A stretch of DNA of 8,275 nucleotides from Coxiellaceae bacterium UBA6002 (lineage in GTDB: Bacteria; Pseudomonadota; Gammaproteobacteria; UBA6002). This document shows, in pieces, positions 1 through 5,981 of the stretch. How positions within the stretch are numbered: the stretch's first letter is position 1; the number at the start of each line of letters is the position of its first letter. The notes under the pieces are model-generated. The model saw only the letters and a list, made by a program, of their open reading frames with translations, made no database searches and was not told where the DNA came from. The position numbers and the translations under genes are program-made. The stretch covers positions 1 to 8,275 of the forward strand of contig DJAM01000122.1 in the NCBI GenBank assembly GCA_002429595.1. The letters are read 5' to 3'.

Positions 1-69
1 TTCCCGCGCAGGCGGGAACCCATCGTCGGTGCGGCTTCAAGCATGGATTCCCGCCTACGCGGGAATGAC
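1..69. repeat. Two copies of a GC-rich palindromic repeat core
   Basis: The first copy (1-18) pairs TTCCCGC with GCGGGAA around a 4-nt loop and may be cut by the window edge. The second copy (47-66) is ATTCCC-N8-GGGAAT with an 8-bp stem and loop CTAC. They are separated by 28 bp (19-46). The second copy extended by GACA (47-70) is identical to 8102-8125 at the other end of the window, so this is a dispersed family. The ATTCCC-N8-GGGAAT pattern is the same as the Neisseria dRS3 repeat; similar cores occur in many genomes, so common descent is not implied. The block is much more GC-rich than the flanking DNA. No open reading frame is associated with it. Confidence 0.85.
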
Positions 70-116
70 AATAAGCGCGAGGGGAATGACAGGAAGCGCA
101 CGTGAATGACGGCAAC
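61..116. repeat. Degenerate 20-21 bp tandem repeat attached to the palindromic core
   Basis: The 3' flank of the second palindrome (GGGAATGACA...AAGCGC) repeats at 61-81 and 82-101, with a partial, decayed copy at 102-116. The GAATGAC anchors lie at 63-69, 84-90 and 104-110. It looks like slippage or stepwise duplication of the repeat edge. Only about 2.7 copies are present and there is no coding capacity. Confidence 0.7.
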
Positions 117-140
117 TACAAATTGACGTCAATGCTACTT

Positions 141-169
141 TTTAGTATTTTAATGTTACATTGTATAAT
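141..169 (+). promoter_or_regulatory. Candidate sigma-70 promoter of the F-box/ankyrin gene
   Basis: A perfect -10 hexamer TATAAT (164-169) lies 17 bp downstream of a weak -35 TTTAGT (141-146, 3 of 6 matches). Transcription would begin near 175-177, leaving a leader of only about 13-15 nt. The only Shine-Dalgarno-like sequence, AGGA at 174-177, is at the very edge of that transcript. A short inverted repeat, ATCCAT (181-186) and ATGGAT (190-195), covers the start codon. The -10 is strong evidence; the rest is inference. Confidence 0.45.
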
Positions 170-189
170 TTTTAGGACATATCCATATT

Positions 190-2139
190 ATGGATCAGAA
201 GCAAGAACCAAGAGGAGATCTCCTCTTAGGGCTTCCCAATGATTTACTTCTTTATTTAGCTTCTTTTTTAGAAAAGCAGCAACCACTGAACCTCTTAGAA
301 GAAAAGCGCGTTCCAAATCCCCATGCTGCTTTATTTGCACTTGGGCTGGTTTCCAAAAGACTTCGCAGCATTATGTTCACAAGTTTTTGGAATGATCTTG
401 TCCGTAATGGCTCTCGCTACAAAATATTAGAATTTCTTAGGAGACGTTATTCCTTACCCCCTTCCCTCAGCATAGTTTATTTTCCAAATCTCTATGGCGA
501 AATGGATGCCCAAACCAAAGGTCGAACTGGAGTTGACCGTTTAATAACACTCAGATACGGTCACTCAAGTCTCCAAGATCACCACTACACTGCAAAATTA
601 CCTAAAACTGACGATCATCAACGAGTAATGTACGGCACGGCTACACGTTTAGATTTTAAAACCACCACAGCCTATCATGCTTATCTGCTCGCTCATCCCT
701 TAGACGAATACTTAGATTCTGATGACCACTGGTTGAAAACAGATGAACAAGGCCAGACTCTAGGTCAGGTTTTCACCGCAAGACTCACGGTTTTTCATGC
801 TTTAACTCTGATGTTTGCTCAAACCTACCCATCCTTAGAGTGGGCAGTGTTAGGAAATACCAAGCTTCCACTTCCTTTCAGAGTTAGACAAAATTTCGAA
901 ACTACAGCTGCCTATTTTGAATATTTAGTGAATCACATCCATGATCTTTATATCTCCTTACGCACCAGCCCAGACTTAATTAATGTTCAAGATGAACACG
1001 GGAAAACTTTATTGTTTCATCTCATTCATGCTGCCAAGTACTTAGAGAAAGACCGTATAGAATGGCTATTACAAATTTTATTAGGCACACCTGGTATTAA
1101 TATGAGTTTGGCCGATAACGATGGCAATACTTTTGTACATGAAGCAACGATACATTGTGCCGATGCTGCCAGAAATGCATTTGGTTTACAAAAAAAGGAA
1201 GACTCAATTTTTTTTGATTTTGTTTTTGTCCCATTAGTCAAATATGCTCAAAATAATGGTTTTGATTTTAGTATCCTAAATAAAGAAAGGTTTGCAGTGA
1301 TCCACATTGCAGGACAAATACCAAGTATTCAACAAAAATGGATAACCAATATAAAGGCAATGATTGCTGCGCCACTCGAATTTAATCCTATCGCCGTTTT
1401 AATTGCCGGTAACCATGTTGACCTTAATCAATTATCAGGCGAAAACTGTACAGCATTATATTATGCTATTACTCGAGCCCACTTAACCCACATTCATACT
1501 TTATTATATCGTTGCCAATTTGAAACTGCACCCCAGAGAAAGGTCATACCATTATTAGAACATAAAATAAATCACTTAAGTCGTAAGCTCATAGTCAAAT
1601 TACAAGCACCACCTACAACAGTTGCAGACGATGTAGGAAGTGATCGCGCCAAAATTAAAACATATTTTGGATTACTTACAGGAATACTAACTAAAGTGAC
1701 TGGTAAAAATTATGATCAAGAACAAGAGCGACATCGAAAATGGCCCACTAAAGCTTTCATTAGAAAAGTTGTTGAACGCTTTCAAAAATCAACCATAGAT
1801 GAGGGCCACGGAACAAAGAATGACGTAAAAAAATATACTAATCGACTCTTGCAAACTTTCCAATCAGCATTAAGAGAAGATTCTGATGCAGAATATTCTG
1901 ATCTTGCAATCTGGAATTTCTTAGCAAACAAAAAAAATGTTACCAGTCGATTATTTAAAATCATCGTTCAAGCATTACAAGAAGAGTTGGAATTATTAAT
2001 TGTTGATGTTACTAGAATGACAGAACCGTTTACGCTTAACCCAAAGCCATTGACAGATTATTTTAAAATAAGGCAAGGAGACAATAGCAGTTCAAGTAAT
2101 CCTGAACAAGAAGAACCAACAGAAACATCTCACCCTTAA
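190..2139 (+). CDS. F-box-like and ankyrin-repeat protein, candidate secreted effector
   Basis: The 649-residue product begins with an F-box-like segment (about residues 13-70): LP at 15-16, a leucine-rich helix ending ASFL, then VSKRLRS and FWNDL, matching the LPxEL...FL...VSK.....W pattern. F-boxes bind Skp1 of eukaryotic SCF ubiquitin ligases. Divergent ankyrin-like units follow: DEHGKTLLFHLI (268-279), DNDGNTFVHEA (309-319), LNKERFAVIHIA (363-374) and GENCTALYYAI (417-427). A further related unit near 185-205 belongs to an internal duplication (155-200 versus 235-283). There is no signal peptide or membrane segment. The extreme C-terminus is Ser/Glu-rich (NSSSS, then EQEE), which resembles the glutamate-rich tails of many Dot/Icm substrates. 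Legionella AnkB is a known F-box plus ankyrin effector with the same architecture. Secretion and Skp1 binding are inferred. The gene stands alone on the plus strand, next to a repeat cluster, with base composition as AT-rich as its neighbours. A cytosolic ankyrin protein with a chance F-box resemblance is the alternative. Confidence 0.8.
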   Translation: MDQKQEPRGDLLLGLPNDLLLYLASFLEKQQPLNLLEEKRVPNPHAALFALGLVSKRLRSIMFTSFWNDLVRNGSRYKILEFLRRRYSLPPSLSIVYFPNLYGEMDAQTKGRTGVDRLITLRYGHSSLQDHHYTAKLPKTDDHQRVMYGTATRLDFKTTTAYHAYLLAHPLDEYLDSDDHWLKTDEQGQTLGQVFTARLTVFHALTLMFAQTYPSLEWAVLGNTKLPLPFRVRQNFETTAAYFEYLVNHIHDLYISLRTSPDLINVQDEHGKTLLFHLIHAAKYLEKDRIEWLLQILLGTPGINMSLADNDGNTFVHEATIHCADAARNAFGLQKKEDSIFFDFVFVPLVKYAQNNGFDFSILNKERFAVIHIAGQIPSIQQKWITNIKAMIAAPLEFNPIAVLIAGNHVDLNQLSGENCTALYYAITRAHLTHIHTLLYRCQFETAPQRKVIPLLEHKINHLSRKLIVKLQAPPTTVADDVGSDRAKIKTYFGLLTGILTKVTGKNYDQEQERHRKWPTKAFIRKVVERFQKSTIDEGHGTKNDVKKYTNRLLQTFQSALREDSDAEYSDLAIWNFLANKKNVTSRLFKIIVQALQEELELLIVDVTRMTEPFTLNPKPLTDYFKIRQGDNSSSSNPEQEEPTETSHP

Positions 2140-2147
2140 ACAAATAA

Positions 2148-2783
2148 CTAACGTATAGAAGTTTTTTTCCAGGCGTCAGCAGAACGCAAGTAAATTGGTA
2201 ATGCCTCTTCTGTTTTTGTTCGTATTCCCTGTTGCAACAAATTCTGTCCAAGAAAAAGTACATCTTTAGCTGAAGGGAACAAAATTTCCCCACCTAAATT
2301 TGAAACTACCCCAGCATCTTGCAGTAACGAATAATCGACCTCATCTAATTGACAAATGCTATCTGCCACAACCGGCCGCATGAAATTTTCTGAATCGAGT
2401 TGATAATAACCACAATAAACTTGTTCAATGCGCGCATCTTGGACAACTATAATTTTTTGATTGCCATACTTACGATAAAAACCTTGTGCAAGAACCTGTA
2501 AAGATGGAATCGCCAATACTGTTAACTCGTTCGGTAACGCCAATCCTTGCGCAATAGCAGCGCCAATTCTAATTCCAGTAAACGCACCTGGACCACAACT
2601 GTAACAAATCACATCTAGCTCATTAGAATTAATTGCAGCTTGCAGAAACAATTCTTCGAGCCAGATTAATAATATTTTCTCATGCTGCTGAGGAATAAGA
2701 TCCTGCTTTACAAATAAGCTATCATTTTTTGACAACACGATTGAACAGTAATCACTGGATGTTTCTAACGCTAAAATATTCAT
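2148..2783 (-). CDS. tsaB: tRNA t6A37 biosynthesis protein TsaB (YeaZ)
   Basis: TsaB is the non-catalytic ASKHA-fold partner of TsaD. With TsaE and TsaC it makes N6-threonylcarbamoyladenosine at position 37 of ANN-decoding tRNAs in the cytoplasm. Family landmarks are the N-terminal MNILALETSSDYCSIVL strand pair, HEKIL at 34-38, the hallmark GPGAFTGIRIG at 64-74, and QDARIEQVY at 115-123. At 211 residues it is slightly shorter than E. coli TsaB (231). The start at 2783 is chosen because family members begin MNILALETS. The frame stays open to an ATG at 2855, but that would add 24 residues encoded by a hairpin-containing spacer and unlike the family. The ribosome site is weak (GAG, seven bases before the ATG). 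It lies downstream of the helicase gene, a linkage also seen in E. coli (tsaB beside yoaA). Its stop is 8 bp from the stop of the convergent F-box gene. Confidence 0.95.
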   Translation of the reverse strand: MNILALETSSDYCSIVLSKNDSLFVKQDLIPQQHEKILLIWLEELFLQAAINSNELDVICYSCGPGAFTGIRIGAAIAQGLALPNELTVLAIPSLQVLAQGFYRKYGNQKIIVVQDARIEQVYCGYYQLDSENFMRPVVADSICQLDEVDYSLLQDAGVVSNLGGEILFPSAKDVLFLGQNLLQQGIRTKTEEALPIYLRSADAWKKTSIR

Positions 2784-2813
2784 TTTTTTCTCAGATAAAA
2801 TTTCTACTATTGT

Positions 2814-2846
2814 TCCCTCTCCCGCCACTCCGAGGGTGGAGAGGGA
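2814..2846 (-). repeat. GC-rich hairpin in the helicase-tsaB spacer
   Basis: TCCCTCTCC and GGAGAGGGA (minus strand, 2846-2838 and 2822-2814) form a 9-bp stem with a 15-nt loop, in the 75-bp gap between the two genes. The tail after the stem (AACAATAG) has no T-run, so it is not an intrinsic terminator. It may act as a stabilising or attenuating mRNA hairpin, or be a dispersed palindromic repeat of the CCCTCTCC...GGAGAGGG kind. It lies 30 bp before the tsaB start. Confidence 0.65.
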
Positions 2847-2858
2847 GAAAAACATAGT

Positions 2859-4772
2859 TCACTCACTCTCACTCAAAAAACTAGCCACATCATCTAATGA
2901 ATGCGTTATTGGCATTGGCGGCAAAGATCGCAACACGGTTTTACCATAATCTTTAGCGATGAGTCGGGGATCACAAATCATCAGTACACCTTTATCTTCG
3001 GTCGCTCTAATTAATCTACCAACGCCCTGCCTCATCGCAATCACAGCATGCGGCAATTGATATTCCATAAAAGGATTTTTGCCTTGGCGCTTATAAAATT
3101 CCACCCGTGCTTTTAAAATGGGATCATCGGGTGCCATGAAGGGAATCTTATCAATAATAACACAATATAAGTGATTATCTTTTATATCCACCCCTTCCCA
3201 AAAGCTGCTAGTGCCTAGCAAAATTGCATTGTCCATCGAACAAAATTGTTTTAATAACGTAGCTTTTGAAGCTTCGCCTTGAATCAACAATGGAAAATTT
3301 AAAACAGTTTTGAGACGGGTGGCAGCTTCTTTCAAGGCCCTGTGACTGGTGAACAAAAAGAAAGTTCTACCTTTTGTTAGCTTTAATAATGGAATGGCTT
3401 CTTGCAATATATTAGTAATGTATTGCTCACTATTGGGTTGCGATTGATGTTTAGGCAAGTACATTAATGCTTGCTTACTGAAATCAAAAGGACTCGCTAG
3501 ATGTAATTTAACCGAATTATTTAATCCCAAATTATATTCGAAATGTGAAAAATCACCGCCAACCGATAATGTTGCTGAGGTAAAAATCCAAGTACGTGTC
3601 GTAACGGAGACTAATTGTTGAAAAAAATCGCCTATGTGGACTGGCGTTTGATGTATGACAAAGCCATCTTCACCAATTTCATACCAGTGTACTTTATCTT
3701 CAGCACGCTTCAGGGTTAATCGATTAAATTTCAAAGCTAAATCTGACATTCGGGTATAACAATTTTCTAAACCTTTGCCCCGTATTTTGATAGCGTCAAG
3801 AAATTTGACGAGTTCTGTGAGTAGTTGCGACAAATTCTCAATAGCAGCTGCTAATTGCGGTCGATGAATAATATGTTCCCAATTGCCTCGACTAACACCC
3901 CCAAAGCTTGCCGCTAAAAAACTAGTCGCCGCAATTAAACGCTCAGCTTGTTGCTTTATTATCGGCATGTCGGGTGCTTCAATTTGCCCCTCATTTTGCA
4001 GATCACGTGCCAAAAATAATATTTGGCGACTAGAAATGGCTTCACCTAAAAAATGAGTAGCAACTTCAGCAAGTTGATGTGCTTCATCAAAAATTATTGC
4101 ATCGCTTTCAGGTAATAATTCGGCACTAGCAGTCTCACGTAATTGATGATCCGCGAAAAACAAATGATGATTAATAATGACGAGATCAGCCTCTTGTGCT
4201 TGTCTTCTTGCTTTATATAAGAAACATTTATTATAAAATTGACACTCTTGTCCCAAACAATTTTCAGTGGTACTCGTGATATTGGGCAGAAAAGAAAAAT
4301 TAATTTTATTAGGAAACTGTTCTAGCTCGCCATCGCGGGTCGTCTGCGACCACTCTTGAATACTAGCGAGTGTAGAGATAAATTCTAAATTGAGCTGAGT
4401 ATGCAGATAAGTATGTAAGCGATGCAGACAAAGATAATTACTTCGACCTTTTAAAAGTGCCACTTTAAAAGGGACACCGAGTGCCTTTCTTATGAGTGGA
4501 ATATCGCGATGAAATAATTGATCTTGAAGATTCTTAGTACCCGTAGCAATAGTAACCTTTTTACCACTTAAAATACTTGGAATTAAGTAAGCGTAAGTTT
4601 TACCTGTTCCAGTACCCGCTTCCGCCAAAAGTACTTGCTGCTCGTTAAACGCAGTTGCCACAGCCTCTGCCATCTGCAACTGCACTTCACGATATGAAAA
4701 ATTTGGAATTTTACTAGCAAGGATACCCTCTGAACCTAAGATATTCCTAATTTTCGCTATCAACCTGCTCAT
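2859..4772 (-). CDS. yoaA: YoaA/DinG-family iron-sulfur ATP-dependent DNA helicase
   Basis: This is an XPD/DinG-type superfamily 2 helicase of 637 residues, almost exactly the length of E. coli YoaA (636) and shorter than DinG. Visible motifs are Walker A AEAGTGTGKT (50-59, Lys58) and TGTKNLQDQLF for motif Ia (77-87). Four cysteines follow at 115, 172, 177 and 183, placed to bind the family's 4Fe-4S cluster. Then come the DEAH box FDEAH (228-232), FTSATLS (397-403), SFWEGVDIKD (523-532) and QGVGRLIR for motif VI (582-589). All catalytic and cluster residues are present. Known family members unwind 5'-tailed DNA; YoaA works with the HolC (chi) subunit of the replication clamp loader in repair of stalled forks. 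The start is supported by TAAGGAG (4790-4784), which lies inside the end of the preceding lipoprotein gene. The genes overlap by 26 bp, implying translational coupling. YoaA is preferred over DinG on length and on the tsaB neighbour. Confidence 0.93.
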   Translation of the reverse strand: MSRLIAKIRNILGSEGILASKIPNFSYREVQLQMAEAVATAFNEQQVLLAEAGTGTGKTYAYLIPSILSGKKVTIATGTKNLQDQLFHRDIPLIRKALGVPFKVALLKGRSNYLCLHRLHTYLHTQLNLEFISTLASIQEWSQTTRDGELEQFPNKINFSFLPNITSTTENCLGQECQFYNKCFLYKARRQAQEADLVIINHHLFFADHQLRETASAELLPESDAIIFDEAHQLAEVATHFLGEAISSRQILFLARDLQNEGQIEAPDMPIIKQQAERLIAATSFLAASFGGVSRGNWEHIIHRPQLAAAIENLSQLLTELVKFLDAIKIRGKGLENCYTRMSDLALKFNRLTLKRAEDKVHWYEIGEDGFVIHQTPVHIGDFFQQLVSVTTRTWIFTSATLSVGGDFSHFEYNLGLNNSVKLHLASPFDFSKQALMYLPKHQSQPNSEQYITNILQEAIPLLKLTKGRTFFLFTSHRALKEAATRLKTVLNFPLLIQGEASKATLLKQFCSMDNAILLGTSSFWEGVDIKDNHLYCVIIDKIPFMAPDDPILKARVEFYKRQGKNPFMEYQLPHAVIAMRQGVGRLIRATEDKGVLMICDPRLIAKDYGKTVLRSLPPMPITHSLDDVASFLSESE

Positions 4773-5295
4773 TGTTTCCGTATCTCCTTACCGCCACATT
4801 GACATTAGCGAGATGAGCATAACCGGTACTAGAGACATGCTGATAAGTAAAGCCACGATCCCATATTGGCGAATAATGTAGTTGTATCGAACCAACAGCT
4901 TTATTAGGATCATAGCGGCTAGGATCTAGATAAACGGTTTTGTTGTAATAACAAATTTGGACCGCGACTGTTTTATCACCTTGCGCTTGCTTAACCTTAA
5001 CTGTCTTGCAATCGCCACTGACCACTTCAACGTTAAATGGTGTGTAGTCATAAGATGCGTTGAATGGAGGCATTCCTACCTGACCACCCGACACTTTTAG
5101 TTGCACGATACTGCCATCCGGGACGATTTTTTCAGCAACTGTTTTATGTTTTTTAACTTCTTCAAAACCACTTTTGATTTTCGCTTGCTCTTCCGGAGAA
5201 TAGGTCTCCCACTGCTCTTCAGGAATTCCTAATCTTTCGGCAGTCACACAAGCCCCTAATGCAAGGGTCACCAATAATAGTACAATCCGCTTCAT
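4747..5295 (-). CDS. Predicted outer-membrane lipoprotein, first gene of the helicase-tsaB operon
   Basis: The 182-residue product starts with a lipoprotein signal: MKR, a leucine-rich core, and lipobox LGAC with Cys16 as the lipidated residue. Residue +2 is Val, not Asp, which by the usual Lol rule favours the outer membrane. After a charged helical stretch (about 24-58: GIPEEQW, SPEEQAKIKSGFEE) comes a likely beta-rich domain (about 60-172) with many alternating hydrophobic and aromatic residues. It contains two cysteines (96 and 115) that could form a disulfide in the periplasm. I do not recognise the family and assign no function. In E. coli an Slp-type lipoprotein gene (yeaY) also sits beside tsaB and yoaA, so the association may be old, although this protein shows no clear Slp similarity by eye. 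A good Shine-Dalgarno, GGAG (5305-5302), lies six bases before the ATG. The gene overlaps the helicase start by 26 bp. Confidence 0.85.
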   Translation of the reverse strand: MKRIVLLLVTLALGACVTAERLGIPEEQWETYSPEEQAKIKSGFEEVKKHKTVAEKIVPDGSIVQLKVSGGQVGMPPFNASYDYTPFNVEVVSGDCKTVKVKQAQGDKTVAVQICYYNKTVYLDPSRYDPNKAVGSIQLHYSPIWDRGFTYQHVSSTGYAHLANVNVAVRRYGNNEQVDSEN

Positions 5296-5305
5296 TCAAT
5301 ACTCC

Positions 5306-5342
5306 AAAAAAAACCTTGACCACGCAATGCATAATCAAGGTT
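5306..5342 (-). terminator. Intrinsic terminator directly before the lipoprotein ribosome site
   Basis: On the minus strand AACCTTGA (5342-5335) pairs with TCAAGGTT (5319-5312) across a 15-nt loop, and the stem runs straight into a T-tract (5313-5306). The tract ends at the GGAG ribosome-binding site (5305-5302) of the downstream lipoprotein gene. It could be a second terminator for the upstream gene or an attenuator in the operon leader. Confidence 0.6.
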
Positions 5343-5349
5343 ATTCAGT

Positions 5350-5386
5350 AAAAGTAAAATTAAACGACATGCGCTGGCATGTCGTT
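5350..5386 (-). terminator. Intrinsic terminator of the DQS-rich lipoprotein gene
   Basis: AACGACATGC (5386-5377) and GCATGTCGTT (5372-5363) form a perfect 10-bp stem with a 4-nt loop, beginning 8 bp after the TAA stop. A T-rich tail follows (TTTAATTTTACTTTT on the minus strand). The stem is strong and the tail is imperfect, so termination is likely but may leak toward the next hairpin. Confidence 0.75.
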
Positions 5387-5394
5387 AATTGTAA

Positions 5395-5853
5395 TTAGTT
5401 AGAACCGTTTGGGTTCGCAGATTGATCTGGAGTTGCAGGAGCTTCATTAGCGCCTGGAGCTTGCGCCGCTGGAGCACTGCTGTCAGCTGGTAAACCAGGA
5501 ATGGTCGCTTGGCTAGCTTGTGATTCATCTAAAGAAGCACTGTTGCTTTGCGCTGCAGATTGATCGTTTTGTGAAGTGCTGTCACCTGGAGCAGGAGCTG
5601 GTGCAGCTGCGCTTTGATCAGCTGGTGCGCTTGATTGATCTGCTGCAGATTGATCTGGAGTAGCAGCTTGAGATTGATCAGCGTTATTAGCAGCAGATTG
5701 TTGATCATCAGTTGCAGCAGCAGATTGATCATCAGTTGGTTGAGTTTGTTTAGCTGATGTATCTGCAATAGATGGGTTATCACTTTTTTGTTTATTGCAG
5801 CCAGCAAAGAAAACTGCTAGAGCAGCAACTAAAACAAGCGAAATTTTACGCAT
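5395..5853 (-). CDS. Low-complexity DQS/Ala/Pro-rich lipoprotein
   Basis: The 152-residue product has a clear lipoprotein signal peptide (MRK, hydrophobic core, lipobox FAGC with Cys19). A body then follows made almost wholly of Ala, Ser, Asp, Gln, Pro, Thr and Asn. The motif DQS occurs seven times, mostly as DQSAA, with one DQQS variant. The sequence predicts intrinsic disorder and contains no recognisable enzyme or binding domain. Asn at +2 gives no inner-membrane retention signal, so the outer membrane is likely. Such tails may be surface-exposed or span the periplasm; function is unknown. The DNA reuses near-identical codon blocks (the plus strand repeatedly reads GCAGATTGATC), so length variation by slippage is plausible. 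The start is supported by AAGGAA seven bases upstream. A strong terminator follows, so it is probably monocistronic, unless transcribed from the RNA region upstream. Confidence 0.85.
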   Translation of the reverse strand: MRKISLVLVAALAVFFAGCNKQKSDNPSIADTSAKQTQPTDDQSAAATDDQQSAANNADQSQAATPDQSAADQSSAPADQSAAAPAPAPGDSTSQNDQSAAQSNSASLDESQASQATIPGLPADSSAPAAQAPGANEAPATPDQSANPNGSN

Positions 5854-5876
5854 GATTGTATTCCTTTTTGTAAATT

Positions 5877-5904
5877 AATATCTAACATTTTTCACGTGCG
5901 CCAA
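5877..5904 (-). promoter_or_regulatory. Possible proximal promoter of the DQS-rich lipoprotein gene
   Basis: TTGGCG (5904-5899) and GATATT (5882-5877) are 16 bp apart, each matching 4 of 6 consensus bases. Transcription would start near 5870, just ahead of the AAGGAA ribosome site (5866-5861). The match is weak; transcription could also arrive from the promoter region near 6268-6315. Confidence 0.22.
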
Positions 5905-5981
5905 TATTAACTGGGTTTTTTGAAAATTGGAATCATTAAATTTGGGAATTTAGCAGAATTATGAAGGTTTTTAAGGGTCTC

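Noticed and set aside
1..116. CRISPR-like array
   Set aside because: The repeats are few, degenerate and palindromic with spacing of 20-28 bp that is itself repeated, not unique spacers of constant length.
1026..1241. Short antisense reading frame within the F-box/ankyrin gene
   Set aside because: No family resemblance and no ribosome site of note; the sense frame has domain structure throughout.
2140..2170. Bidirectional terminator between the F-box gene and tsaB
   Set aside because: Only 8 bp separate the stop codons and the T-run after 2161 has no hairpin ahead of it.
2784..2855. Longer tsaB start at 2855 adding 24 residues
   Set aside because: The extra part is coded by the intergenic hairpin and does not resemble TsaB, whose members begin MNILALETS; 2783 is kept.
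5529..5807. Leu/Gln/Asn-rich reading frame in another frame of the DQS lipoprotein gene
   Set aside because: It is a shadow of the repeated GATCAATCTGC-type codons; the DQS frame has a lipoprotein signal, ribosome site and terminator, this one has none.
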